Assembly: GCF_002950945.1 (NCBI RefSeq)
Contig: NZ_CP012673.1
Coordinates: 10,554,501 to 10,618,500, forward strand
Length of the DNA: 64,000 bases
Reading direction: 5' to 3'
From: Sorangium cellulosum
Lineage (GTDB): Bacteria; Myxococcota_A; Polyangia; Polyangiales; Polyangiaceae
The notes under the pieces were generated by a model that did no database searches, was not told the origin of the DNA, and worked only from the letters and a program-made list of their open reading frames with translations. This document shows, in pieces, positions 52,690 to 61,576 of the stretch. How positions within the stretch are numbered: position 1 is the stretch's first letter; each line of letters starts with the position of its first letter. The translations under genes and the position numbers were made by a program.

Positions 52690-52784
52690 GTCACGCCTCG
52701 CCGACGAGCGCCGCCGTGTCCGCGGGCAGCGCGCGCGTCACGCCTCGCCGACGAGCGCCGCCATGTCCACGGGCAGCGGCGAGG
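52690..52784. repeat. 47-nt duplication of the pseudouridine synthase 3' end
   Basis: TCACGCCTCGCCGACGAGCG starts at both 52691 and 52738, and about 41 nt match with two changes. The copy at 52738 encodes the protein's C-terminus (MAALVGEA-stop read leftward); the other lies just past the stop. It is a short tandem duplication. Confidence 0.85.
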
Positions 52785-53682
52785 TCACCACGAACGCGGG
52801 CACCACGTCGCTGCCGCCCCACCCGATGTAGTGCGCGTGCAGGGCGTGGCGGGTCAGCCCCTCGACCTGAGGACCGCCGTAGAGCACGTCGCCGGCGAGC
52901 GGGTGGCCCACCGACGCGAAGTGCGCCCGGATCTGGTGCCGCAGGGCCCGGGGGGCGCGCGCCTCGACGAGCTCCCAGAGCCCCGCCTGCCGCACGCGCT
53001 TGTACATCGTCGCCGCCGGCCGCGGCGCGTACCGCGCCACGTCGCGCGGGTGGATGCACGGATAGACCCGCTTCTTGTCCTTCGGGTGCGGCGCGAGCGG
53101 CACCTCGATCGAGCCCATCTCGGGGAGATCGCCGATCTGGCAGATCAGCAGGTAGCGCTTGTCGAGCCGCCCCTCCTTCAGCCCGGCGCCCAGCGCCGCG
53201 AACGCCGCGGCCGTCCGCGCCGCCAGCACGAGGCCGCTCGTCTCGGTGTCCAGCCGGTGGCACAGCCCGGGCTCGCGCGGGGAGAACCCGATGTGCGCCA
53301 TCTCGGGGTAACGGGCCACGAGCGCGTTCGCGAGCGTCCCGCGCTCGCCCGGATCGAGCGGCGCCGTGGGCATCCCGGCGGGTTTGTTCACCACGACGAG
53401 GTCGTCGCGCTCGAGCACCACCGAGAGCGGCACGTCGGGATCGGGCGTCGCCGCACCCGACGCCTCGGCGGGATCGACGTCGACCTCCAGCACCTCGCCG
53501 GCCGCCGCCACGTCGCCCTTCGCCGCGCGCCGGCCGGCGCCGCTCTTGCCGACGCCGTGCACCCGCACGCGCCCCTCGGAGAACAGCCGCTTCGCGCCCG
53601 CCCGCCCGAGGCCGGGCAAGAGCTGCACGAGCAGCTTGTCGAGGCGTGTCCCTGCATCCAGCTCGGTGATCGTGATCTTCAT
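52738..53682 (-). CDS. RluA-family pseudouridine synthase
   Basis: 314 residues from the ATG giving MKITITELDAG. An S4 RNA-binding domain (~10-75: TRLDKLLVQLLPGLGRAGAK, EGRVRVHG) is followed by the RluA catalytic domain: LVVVNKPAGMPTAP, then GLCHRLDTETSGLVL carrying the catalytic Asp in HRLDxxTSG, then RYLLICQIG and RHQIRAHFASVGHPLAGDVLYGG. It converts specific uridines in 23S rRNA or tRNA to pseudouridine; the exact target cannot be read from sequence. Upstream on the same strand is the large membrane protein. Confidence 0.93.
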   Translation of the reverse strand: MKITITELDAGTRLDKLLVQLLPGLGRAGAKRLFSEGRVRVHGVGKSGAGRRAAKGDVAAAGEVLEVDVDPAEASGAATPDPDVPLSVVLERDDLVVVNKPAGMPTAPLDPGERGTLANALVARYPEMAHIGFSPREPGLCHRLDTETSGLVLAARTAAAFAALGAGLKEGRLDKRYLLICQIGDLPEMGSIEVPLAPHPKDKKRVYPCIHPRDVARYAPRPAATMYKRVRQAGLWELVEARAPRALRHQIRAHFASVGHPLAGDVLYGGPQVEGLTRHALHAHYIGWGGSDVVPAFVVTSPLPVDMAALVGEA

Positions 53683-53687
53683 GGTTC

Positions 53688-55172
53688 CTATGGAATCGCC
53701 CCGTGCCACCCGAGGCCGAGCGCGGGGGCCCGCCGGCGCCCGACCACGCTCTCTCCTATCACTCCCACCACGGGCAAGCCGTACCGGTTCCACGACGAGC
53801 GCGCCCCGCGCGCGGCGGGAGCGCCGGGAGACGCCGCCGACGGGCGCGCCACGTACCCGGCGACGCCCCCGCCCAGCAGCAGCCCCGCCGCGGACGCGCC
53901 GACCCAGGCCCGCTGCTGCGCCTGCGTCGGGGACCCGAAGACGAGCGGGCTGGCGAGCGCGGCGGCGCCGAGGCCGCCGAGCAGCGCGCCCACGTCGACC
54001 GCCAGGACCTGCGACGCGGTCACGTCGAGCTGCGTCGCCGCCGCCGCGGCCGCCAGCCAGCCGAGCGCCGCGCCGTAACCCATGCCCGCCCGCGGCGTCT
54101 CCATCACGTCGCCCTTCGCCGCCCACTCGCAGAGCCCGCCCAGCACGAGGCCCAGCCCGCCGCCCGAGTGCGCCATCAGCGCGCCGCCGTCGGACATGGC
54201 GCCGAGCGAGAGCCCCAGCGCGGCCAGCGAGACCCCGGCGGCCCCGCCGATCAGCCCGGCGGCCCAGCGCTCCTGCCCCGGATCGTGCGCGTACTCCGCG
54301 AAGCGGCCGCTGTAGATCAGGTGGCCCGCCATCGTCGGCCACCACGCGCCGGACGCGAGGAACCACGCGTCGGCCACGCCGACGTCCCACTCCTCCGCGA
54401 TGATGATCGCGCCGCCGAGGCCGACGCCGGCGCCGACCGCGAGCAGCGGGTAGAGCAGGCGCGGATCGTCCGAGCCGCTCGAGCGCTGGAGCGCGAAGCC
54501 CACGAGGCCTCCGTAGAGGGTCGCGTTGGCCACGAGCGTCGCCTTCCCCGCGCTGCGCGCCGGCGTGGCCAGGCGCCCCCGGCACCGCTCGGCGCACGGC
54601 GCGTCCTCGCCGCCGCGGGGGCGGCCGGCGGCGCCGCCGTCGAGCTCGGCCACGAGGTCGCGGAGCATCACCGCCGCGCGCACCGCGAGCTCCCCGCGCG
54701 CGACGCGCTCCACACGCACGCGCAGCGAGCTCGCGCCGCCGGGCGCGAGCGCCAGCCGGAGCTCCACGTCGTCGCCGCGCAGCTCGAGGCTCGGCGCGAT
54801 GAGGAGCCTGTCGCTCGCGCGCGCGCGCGCCACGAGCTCGGCCTCGTCGACCCGCACGCGCGCGGCGGCGCGGCCGGCGAGATCCACCGACAGCCCGAGG
54901 TCCTGCGCCGTGTCCGAGAGGAGCGCGTCGAGGGCGCTCGCGAGCGGCGCCGCGCGCTCCGCGGCGTCGGGCGCGACCGCCGTCGGGAGCACGACGGCCT
55001 GCCGCGCCGGCTGCGGGGACGACGACGGCGGCGCTGCCGGCGACGGCGGCGCCGAGGGGGACGACGGCGGCTGCGCGGGCGCGGGCTCGGCCGACGCCGG
55101 CGCCGCCGCCGCGAGCGTCGCGGCGAGCGCCAGGGCGCTCGCGCGGCCGCGGAGGTGCCAGGGGTCGATCAT
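53688..55172 (-). CDS. Exported membrane protein of unknown function
   Basis: 494 residues. The signal peptide (RASALALAATLAAAAPASA) is followed by a Pro/Ser/Ala-rich linker (~30-60) and a beta-rich domain (~60-190; DRLLIAPSLELRGDDVELRLALAPGG) with a Cys pair near CAERC. At least six Gly/Ala-rich membrane helices follow (ATLYGGLVGFAL, YPLLAVGAGVGLGGAIIIA, AAGLIGGAAGVSLAALGLSL, GMGYGAALGWLAAAAAATQ, VGALLGGLGAAALASPLVF, VGASAAGLLLGGGVAGYV). No family is recognised. It shares the leftward direction with the pseudouridine synthase, 5 nt before it, so the pair is probably an operon. Confidence 0.75.
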   Translation of the reverse strand: MIDPWHLRGRASALALAATLAAAAPASAEPAPAQPPSSPSAPPSPAAPPSSSPQPARQAVVLPTAVAPDAAERAAPLASALDALLSDTAQDLGLSVDLAGRAAARVRVDEAELVARARASDRLLIAPSLELRGDDVELRLALAPGGASSLRVRVERVARGELAVRAAVMLRDLVAELDGGAAGRPRGGEDAPCAERCRGRLATPARSAGKATLVANATLYGGLVGFALQRSSGSDDPRLLYPLLAVGAGVGLGGAIIIAEEWDVGVADAWFLASGAWWPTMAGHLIYSGRFAEYAHDPGQERWAAGLIGGAAGVSLAALGLSLGAMSDGGALMAHSGGGLGLVLGGLCEWAAKGDVMETPRAGMGYGAALGWLAAAAAATQLDVTASQVLAVDVGALLGGLGAAALASPLVFGSPTQAQQRAWVGASAAGLLLGGGVAGYVARPSAASPGAPAARGARSSWNRYGLPVVGVIGESVVGRRRAPALGLGWHGAIP

Positions 55173-55236
55173 GCTTCGCTGCTCCAGGCCCCGCGGCGCG
55201 CGCGGCGCTGGCCACCGCGCGCGGCGTAGATTCGGA

Positions 55237-56829
55237 TCAGAACATCACGGTGCCGCTCGCGAACACGTCGAACGTGTTGCTCTCGTTCACGTAGAAGCGG
55301 CGGCCGACCGCGTTGAGGGTGGGGCGGTAGTTGGGGTTCGGGCTGCCGGTGACGGTCAGGCTCCCGTCCTGGTTCTGGCGGCGGCACGGCCCGGCCGTGT
55401 CGAGGCTCTGCTTGAACGCGGAGTTGCACGGCTGATCGCCGCCGATGCCGTGCGCCTGCTCGTGGCGCAGGCCGACGCCGAGCTGGAACTTCACGTTCTC
55501 GCTCGCCTGCCAGGCCACGCTCGCCGAGCCGCGGTACGTGCCGTAGGGCTGCACGTCGGTGAGCCCCGTGAAGTACGTCCGCTGCGAGCCCTGATCGACC
55601 ACCGACGTGACACACGCGGCCTGGACGCCGCTCCTGCACGCCGCCGGGTCGTACGCGTCGTTCTTGCGGAACGCCGCCCACTGCGGCTGCCGCAGCGTGC
55701 TCGCGCGGCTCGATCCGAGCGCGTCGAACAGCTCCGAGTAGTCGCGCCCCTCGGAGTGGTACTCGCCGGCGAAGCGCAGATCGAACGTGAGCCGGCTGAA
55801 CTTCTCGCGGTTCTCCCACGGGATGATCATCACGCCGAGCATCACGGTGCCGACGAGCGGCGGGTGGTTGACCAGCGACGTCTCGACGTCGGTGAGGCCG
55901 TAGTCGCTCGACTCCTGGTGGAACTCGAACAGCGCCTTGAACCCGCCGTACGGCTCGACGTACTTGATCCGCTTGGAGAGGAACGTGTGCACCTCCAGGC
56001 CGATCGTGCCGCGCGAGACGCCGGCCTCGCGCGCGGCGAGCTGCTCGCCCTCGAAGGCGCCGTCGGTCTCGCCGTTCCGGTTGATGTCCCGCGGATCGGC
56101 GCACTTGACCTGTCCGTCCTGCGGCGACTCCGTGCACGCGTGCATCGGCTCGCTCACCGGGAAGCGCCCCTCGATCCCGAACAGCCAGGTCGGCTTCGTC
56201 CGATCGCGCGCCTGGTTCATGATGTTCACGTCGAGGCCGACGGCCAGGTGCTCGATGCCGCTCCGGCTCGGCGACTTGAAGGGCAGGTCGAACAGCTGCT
56301 CCCCCGGCGCGCCCGCGAGCACGACGGCCTGGCTCCCGGCGCTCCCGTCGAGGTCCGTGAGCTCGCGCGCGTTGTTCAGGATGATCGGCAGCTTGAGGTA
56401 GAGCGCCAGATCCTTGTAGATGCCGATGTCGACGCGCGGGACGAGCTTCGAGGTCGTCTCGCTGTAGCTCGCGACGTTGAGCAGGTTCGACGTGTAGCCG
56501 CCCGTGGACAGCCCCGGCGCGGCGATGCTCGTCTCCCGCCGGATCTTCGCGCTCTTCGTCGAGTACTCGAAGCCGAGGCTCAGGTTGAGGTCGAAGGTGT
56601 CGCCGTCGTCGAAGGCGTCGATCACGTTCGTGACCTCGCCCGACTCCATCATGACCCGCGGCTCGGTGGCGCTCCGCGGCTCATCGGCGAGCGACGCGGG
56701 CGCCGCGAGGAGCGCCGCCGCCGCGACGGCGAGCGACGCGAACGCCGGGCCGCAGTCCACGCGATGGGCCACGCTGATGGCGACGCGAGCAAGATGGCCT
56801 TCGCCGTACCTTCTGCCGTGCATGCTCAT
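55237..56829 (-). CDS. Outer-membrane beta-barrel protein
   Basis: 530 residues from the ATG giving MSMHGRRYGEGH. A signal peptide (~20-48, FASLAVAAAALLAAPASLA) is followed by many amphipathic beta strands (DTFDLNLSLGFEYST, LVPRVDIGIYKDLALYLKLPIIL, VNHPPLVGTVMLGVMIIPW, LTFDLRFAGEYHS, GSASVAWQASENVKFQLGVGLR). It ends FDVFASGTVMF with C-terminal Phe, as BAM-assembled barrels do. Two short Cys-containing loops (CTESPQDGQVKC, CRSGVQAAC) may be disulfides in extracellular loops. Its substrate is unknown. The gene leads the leftward set 55237-53688-52738, separated by small gaps. Confidence 0.8.
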   Translation of the reverse strand: MSMHGRRYGEGHLARVAISVAHRVDCGPAFASLAVAAAALLAAPASLADEPRSATEPRVMMESGEVTNVIDAFDDGDTFDLNLSLGFEYSTKSAKIRRETSIAAPGLSTGGYTSNLLNVASYSETTSKLVPRVDIGIYKDLALYLKLPIILNNARELTDLDGSAGSQAVVLAGAPGEQLFDLPFKSPSRSGIEHLAVGLDVNIMNQARDRTKPTWLFGIEGRFPVSEPMHACTESPQDGQVKCADPRDINRNGETDGAFEGEQLAAREAGVSRGTIGLEVHTFLSKRIKYVEPYGGFKALFEFHQESSDYGLTDVETSLVNHPPLVGTVMLGVMIIPWENREKFSRLTFDLRFAGEYHSEGRDYSELFDALGSSRASTLRQPQWAAFRKNDAYDPAACRSGVQAACVTSVVDQGSQRTYFTGLTDVQPYGTYRGSASVAWQASENVKFQLGVGLRHEQAHGIGGDQPCNSAFKQSLDTAGPCRRQNQDGSLTVTGSPNPNYRPTLNAVGRRFYVNESNTFDVFASGTVMF

Positions 56830-56978
56830 GGTTATCCGTCGGACGGACGCTACCGGCCGGGGTAGGAGGGTGTCAATCCGCGAATCGATCGCCTGGGACT
56901 CCGTGCCGTGTGCCGCCGCGTGCCGCCCGCGCTCCGTCCCGCATGGCCGGCCGCTCCGCGGCGGGGCGGCGGCGCGGA

Positions 56979-58316
56979 TCACCGCGCCTGCGGGCGCTCC
57001 TCCGAGGCGAAGGGGTTCTTCCCCTCCTCGCTGTCCGGGAAGATCTCGCTCGTGATGTCCTCCGCGGCGAGCTCCTCGCGGGCGGTGGTCAGGTCGCGCG
57101 ACGTCTGGTCGAGCCGGTCGGCGAGCACCCCGAGGAACTGCCAGAGCAGCTTGACGGCGAGCTCGTGCTCCTTGCGGAGGATCTCGAAGAAGTCCGCGCG
57201 CCGGACGGCGATGAGCTCGCTCTGCTCCACGGCCGAGACCGTGGCGGAGCGCGGCATGCTCCGGATGAGGGCCATCTCGCCGAAGTGCTCGCCTGGGCCG
57301 ACCTCGCTCAGCACGGCGTCGCCGCGCACGATCCGGACGAGGCCCGAGAGCACGATGAACAGCTCGTCGCCGCGGTCGCCCTCGCGGACCACCACCTGGC
57401 CGGGCTCGAACGAGAGCACCTCGGCCACCTGCATCACGCGGAGCATCTCGCGCTCGTGCAGGCGCGCGAAGAGCGGCATCTTCGCGAGCACGTCGCGCTT
57501 CAGCGCGAGCAGCCGGGCGCGGACGCTGTCGCGGTGATCGCCCTGGCCGAGCCGCACGAGGACGGCGGTGATGTTGTCCTTGCCGCCCTTCCGGTTCGCG
57601 AGATCGATGAGGCCGTTCGCGGCGACCTCGCCGTTCTCCTCCTCGAAGAACGGCTCGAGCTCGGCGGTGTGCGCGATGTAGCCGTGGAGCCCGTCCGACG
57701 CGAGCAGGAACTGGTCGCCCGGGAGCACCTCGATCGTGAGCGTGTCGACCTCGACGCGCTCGTACACGCCGACGGCGCGCGTGATCGCGTTCTTCTGCGC
57801 GACCTTCTCGATCTGGTCGCGGGTGAGCTTGCCGCGCTTGATGAGCTCGTTGTAGACGGTGTGGTCCTCGGTGACCTGCTGGATGCGGCCCTCGCGGAGC
57901 AGGTAGATGCGGCTGTCGCCGACGTGCGCGATGTACCCGTGCGAGCCCGCGATCAGGAGCGCCGAGAGCGTCGTGCCCATGCCGCGCTTGGTCGCGTCGG
58001 CCTTCGCCTCCTCGTGGATCCGCGCGCACGCGCGCTGCACGGCGTGCTCGAGCAGGCTCAGGACCTCCTTCATCGCGGCGCGGCGCACGTTGCTGCGCGC
58101 CTGGTTCTCGATGAGGTCCCGCTCCTTCTTGAGCTCCTCGTGGATGATCCGGACGGCGAGCGCGCTCGCCACCTCGCCCGCGGCGTGTCCGCCCATTCCG
58201 TCGGCAACCACAAAGAGCGCGAGCTTCTTGTCGACGAGGTAGTTGTCCTCGTTGTGGTCCCGCATGCGGCCGACATCGGTGGCCGCATAAAACCTGATGT
58301 TTTCGGACAGGCCCAT
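56979..58316 (-). CDS. PP2C-family phosphatase with cyclic-nucleotide-binding domain
   Basis: 445 residues. The PP2C domain (~8-255) shows the metal-binding motifs: DVGRMRDHNEDNYLV, VVADGMGGHAAGE, GTTLSALLI, AHVGDSRIYL, LASDGLHGYI and GGKDNITAVLV. The C-terminal ~160 residues are a cNMP-binding domain (~280-400): PLFARLHEREMLRVMQ, VVVREGDRGDELFIVLSGLV, GEHFGEMALIRSMPRSATV with the phosphate-binding cassette FGEMALI. It should dephosphorylate Ser/Thr phosphoproteins under cyclic-nucleotide control (inference from the fusion). It is divergent from the caspase-like gene at 58528. Confidence 0.92.
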   Translation of the reverse strand: MGLSENIRFYAATDVGRMRDHNEDNYLVDKKLALFVVADGMGGHAAGEVASALAVRIIHEELKKERDLIENQARSNVRRAAMKEVLSLLEHAVQRACARIHEEAKADATKRGMGTTLSALLIAGSHGYIAHVGDSRIYLLREGRIQQVTEDHTVYNELIKRGKLTRDQIEKVAQKNAITRAVGVYERVEVDTLTIEVLPGDQFLLASDGLHGYIAHTAELEPFFEEENGEVAANGLIDLANRKGGKDNITAVLVRLGQGDHRDSVRARLLALKRDVLAKMPLFARLHEREMLRVMQVAEVLSFEPGQVVVREGDRGDELFIVLSGLVRIVRGDAVLSEVGPGEHFGEMALIRSMPRSATVSAVEQSELIAVRRADFFEILRKEHELAVKLLWQFLGVLADRLDQTSRDLTTAREELAAEDITSEIFPDSEEGKNPFASEERPQAR

Positions 58317-58527
58317 CGGTCCGGGCAGGCTAACCGAGGGCGCGGGAGGAAATCACTAGCGATTGCGCCCAGCGCGCACTCTGCGATGTTCCGCCGTACG
58401 TCCGCATCCCGGGGAGGACACACGCGCCCGGGACGCGCCGGCGGCGGCGGGGGCGCTCGGGGGGGCGGGTGGGGCATCGGCCGCCATGACCGCGGCTGCG
58501 AGCGGCGGTACATTCGGAACACGTAGA

Positions 58528-59247
58528 ATGCAGACCGAGACCTCGCTGCGGCTCGTCCTCTTCGATGCGACCGACGTCGGCCGGGGCAGCGGCCTCTGGG
58601 TGAGCGGCCCGCGGCGGCGGGGCGAGGGCGCGCGCGGCGCCGCCGGCGAGCCCGCGGATCCGAACGGGACGGCGGGGGCGAGCTTCGGGCTCTCGCCGGT
58701 CTGGCGCGCGGGCGCGGCCCTCCACCGGGCCACGGGCGCGGCGGACGCGTCGCTCGCCGCGACGAGCTGGGCCGACGGGCTCGCGTGGGCGGCGCACACG
58801 GCGCGCGAGAGCGGCCGCAAGATCGCGTCGCTGCAGGCCTGGGGGCACGGCGGCTGGGGGTTCATGGGCCTCGGGGAGACGCGGCTCGACGAGGACGCGC
58901 TCCGGCCGGGCTCCCCGCTCGACGCCACGCTGACCGCCCTGCGGGGCGAGCTCGCGGGCCCCGAGGCGGTCGTGTGGCTCCGCTGCTGCAGCGCCTTCGG
59001 CCACACCGGCCGGGACTTCGCGCGGGCCCTCGCCGACCGGCTCGGCTGCCGGGTCGCGGGGCACACGCACATCATCGGCTTCTATCAGAGCGGGACGCAC
59101 TCGCTCCGCCCGGGCGAGGCGCCGGGGTGGGATCCGCACGAGGGCGTGCGCTTCTCCGGCGGGTCGCCGGCCGGGGCCACGTGGTCGTCGCGCACCGCCC
59201 CGAACACCGTGACGTGCCTCGCGCGCGATCTCCCCCGCGGCTTCTGA
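58528..59247 (+). CDS. Possible caspase-fold-like protein
   Basis: 239 residues from the ATG giving MQTETSLRLVLFDATD. A His-Gly motif in LQAWGHGGWGFMG (His107) is followed by VVWLRCCSAFG (Cys153/154), the His...Cys order used by caspase-like (clan CD, DUF4347-type) proteins, with GHTGRDFARALADRLGC and VAGHTHIIGF after. The catalytic call is tentative because overall similarity is low and the spacing is only roughly right. No signal peptide is present. It is divergent from the PP2C-cNMP gene and upstream of the TPR gene. Confidence 0.5.
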   Translation: MQTETSLRLVLFDATDVGRGSGLWVSGPRRRGEGARGAAGEPADPNGTAGASFGLSPVWRAGAALHRATGAADASLAATSWADGLAWAAHTARESGRKIASLQAWGHGGWGFMGLGETRLDEDALRPGSPLDATLTALRGELAGPEAVVWLRCCSAFGHTGRDFARALADRLGCRVAGHTHIIGFYQSGTHSLRPGEAPGWDPHEGVRFSGGSPAGATWSSRTAPNTVTCLARDLPRGF

Positions 59248-59312
59248 GGCGCCTCCGGCCCGCGACCCGGCGGCGCTCGACCGGCCCGCGGGGGCCGGCG
59301 TACCCTGCCGCC

Positions 59313-60503
59313 ATGGCGCCGCCGGACGATCTGCGGGATCGCGCGCTCGATCTGCTGAGCCGCGGGGACATGGACGGCGGGATCGCCGGCCTGGAGGAGC
59401 ACCTCGCGGCCGCGCCGGGCGACGGCGGGGCCTGGCTCGCGCTCGGGGCGGCGTACGCGGCGGTCGAGCGCTGGGCGGACGCGGCGCGGGCGCTCGCGCG
59501 CGGCTTGAACAACGACGAGGACGACCTCCACGGCGGCGCGGCCGAGGCGCGCCTCGCGTACGCGCGCGCGCTCGTCCGCCTCGGCCGGCTCGACGACGCG
59601 ATCGCCGAGCTCCGGCGGGCCGTCGCGTTCGAGCCGCCCGATCCGCGGGCGCTGCGCGAGCTCGGGGTCGTGCTCTACGACACGCAGCGCTACGACGAGG
59701 CGACCCGGTGGCTCGCGCGCGCGTGCGAGGCGGCGCCGGAGGACGGGCGCGCGGCCTTCGCGCTCGGGCTCGCGCACGAGGCGCGCCGGGACATCGCCGC
59801 GGCGATCGCGGCGTACCGCGAGGCGGTGCGGCGGGCGCCGGCGTTCTCCGACGCGAGGCTCACGCTCGCCGACGCGCTCGCGTCGATCGGCGAGCACGAG
59901 CAGGCGCTGCGCGAGCTCGAGGCGCTGCTCGCGCGCGAGCGGACCCACGAGAAGGCCGCGCATAACCGCGAGGTGCTGGGGCGGGCGCTCGCCGAGATGC
60001 GCGCGCGCCGGCTGCTCGGCAAGACGGAGCGGGAGCTCGCGCGGTCGGCGCTGTTCGTGGAGGCGCAGCTCAGGCGCCGCGACGCGCTGCCGGCGCCGGC
60101 GGGCGAGGCGGCGACGCGCCGGGTGGTCCGTTACACGGCGCCGCTGCTCGAGCTGTACGCGACCTTCGACGCGCGCGGCGACGGTGTGATCGAGGCGCTG
60201 CACCTCGCGCTCACCGATCCGGATCGCGCCGCCCGCTCCGAGGACGACGTCTTCAGGGTCACGGTGATCGCGGAGGACGGGCGGCAGGCGCCGGTGAACT
60301 ACGCGACCGGCGCGTCGCTCACGTTCCTGCGCGAGGCGCTCGGCTGCCCGATGACGCAGGCGAGCGCGCTCTATGCGGCGCTGCTCCGCGGGAGCCCGTC
60401 GGTCGACTGGGGCGGCGCGACGCTGCGGTTCGCGAGCGTGCCGGGCGCCGCGGAGCGGCCCGGCGGTGAGCGCCACGGGATCCTCGCCAGCCTGCGCGTT
60501 TAG
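59313..60503 (+). CDS. TPR protein with C-terminal domain of unknown function
   Basis: 396 residues. TPR motifs run from ~10 to ~225: EEHLAAAPGDGGAWLALGAA, ARLAYARALVRLGRLDDAIAEL, PRALRELGVVLYDTQRYDEA, RAAFALGLAHEARRDIAAAI. Then a helical basic segment (~230-260) and a C-terminal ~130-residue domain (YTAPLLELYATFDARGDGVI...VTVIAEDGRQAPV) follow. There is no signal peptide. It starts 66 nt after the caspase-like gene, so the two may form a unit, and its stop overlaps the 3' end of radC by 4 nt (convergent). Confidence 0.82.
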   Translation: MAPPDDLRDRALDLLSRGDMDGGIAGLEEHLAAAPGDGGAWLALGAAYAAVERWADAARALARGLNNDEDDLHGGAAEARLAYARALVRLGRLDDAIAELRRAVAFEPPDPRALRELGVVLYDTQRYDEATRWLARACEAAPEDGRAAFALGLAHEARRDIAAAIAAYREAVRRAPAFSDARLTLADALASIGEHEQALRELEALLARERTHEKAAHNREVLGRALAEMRARRLLGKTERELARSALFVEAQLRRRDALPAPAGEAATRRVVRYTAPLLELYATFDARGDGVIEALHLALTDPDRAARSEDDVFRVTVIAEDGRQAPVNYATGASLTFLREALGCPMTQASALYAALLRGSPSVDWGGATLRFASVPGAAERPGGERHGILASLRV

Positions 60504-61333
60504 GCGCCGCGCGAGGCGCGCGCGCTCCGCGGCAGGGGCGCGCGCTGGGTGGTCGCGGGCGTCGCGGGCGTCGCGGGCTTCACGTCGCCGCGCGAGATCA
60601 TCCCGAGGTCGTGCAGCGAGGCGTAGTGGCCGTCCGGGGCGAGGATGATGTGATCGACGAGCGGCACCCCGACCACATCGCCGGCCGCCACGACCGCGTC
60701 GGTCATCAGCACGTCCTCGGGAGAAGGCGCGGGGTCTCCGCTCGGGTGGTTGTGCACCAGCACGAGCGCCGACGCGGCGTCCGCGAGCGCGGCGCGCAGG
60801 ATGTCCCGGGCCGCGACCGAGCACCCGTGAAGGCCGCCCTGCGCGACCCTTCGAGCCCCCCGCATCCCGTTGCGGCCGTCGAGCGAGATCACCCATATCT
60901 GCTCGTGATCGAGCGGGCCGAGGTGCGCCGCGCACCACGCCGCGATCGAGGCCGAGGAGCGCACCGGAGGGCGCGGGCGCGCCGCGCGCTCGAAGGCGCG
61001 CCGCCCGAGCTCGAGCGACGCGGCGATGCGGAGCGCCTTGGCGAGGCCGAGGCCGGGGTGCTCGGCGAGCGCGTGCGGGCCGAGCCTCGAGATCCCCTCC
61101 AGCCCGGAGAAGCGCGCGAGGAGGGCGGCGGAGACGAGCGTCACCGGGGTGCCGACGAGGCCGGTGCCGAGCACGATCGCGAGCAGGTCGGCGTCGCCGA
61201 GCGACCAGATCCCCTCCTCGAGCGCGCGCTCCCGTGGTCCGGCGAACGCGGCGAGCGCCGAGGGCTCGTCGGCGTACGGGTCGGGGTCAGGGAGAGGTTC
61301 GGACGGCAGCGTGGTGCTCTTCCACAGGCTCAT
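60500..61333 (-). CDS. radC: RadC-family JAB protein
   Basis: 277 residues. The RadC architecture is complete: a UPF0758 helix-hairpin-like N-terminal part (ERALEEGIWSLGDADLLAIVLGTG, HPGLGLAKALRIAASLELGRRAF) followed by the MPN/JAMM domain (~125-255): HEQIWVISLDGRNGMRGA, GGLHGCSVAARDILRAAL, and the metal motif VLVHNHPSGDPAPSPEDVLMT. RadC proteins were once linked to DNA repair but their true role is uncertain. It overlaps the TPR gene end by 4 nt in convergent orientation. The long inverted repeat at 61458 lies upstream. Confidence 0.92.
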   Translation of the reverse strand: MSLWKSTTLPSEPLPDPDPYADEPSALAAFAGPRERALEEGIWSLGDADLLAIVLGTGLVGTPVTLVSAALLARFSGLEGISRLGPHALAEHPGLGLAKALRIAASLELGRRAFERAARPRPPVRSSASIAAWCAAHLGPLDHEQIWVISLDGRNGMRGARRVAQGGLHGCSVAARDILRAALADAASALVLVHNHPSGDPAPSPEDVLMTDAVVAAGDVVGVPLVDHIILAPDGHYASLHDLGMISRGDVKPATPATPATTQRAPLPRSARASRGA

Positions 61334-61457
61334 GCGCGGGCGACAAGCACGCAGCGGGCCCGGCGCCAGGCGCGCGCTCTTCGAGCGCCGCGCGCGCCAG
61401 CGGGCCGGCGGATCGGCGGCAGGTGGTGGCGGCCGCCAGGCCCGTGTCCTGCAGAGC

Positions 61458-61574
61458 GGCGGTCACCCGCACAGGAGACGGGCCCAGATCGGCGTTTTCG
61501 GCGCGCAAGCGCACTCCTGTGCGCTGAGCACCGAAAACGTCGAGATGGGCCCGTCTCCGAAGCGGGTGACCGCC
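61458..61574. repeat. Long imperfect inverted repeat with inner hairpin
   Basis: The left arm at 61458 (GGCGGTCACCCGC, GGAGACGGGCCCA, CGTTTTCGG) pairs with the right arm ending at 61574 over about 49 nt with few mismatches. An inner perfect 7-bp hairpin AGCGCAC-TCCT-GTGCGCT (61508-61525) sits in the loop. It starts 3 nt past the cinA stop (leftward) and lies between cinA and radC. It could be a terminator, a mRNA-protecting structure or a dispersed repeat. Confidence 0.9.
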
Positions 61575-61576
61575 GC

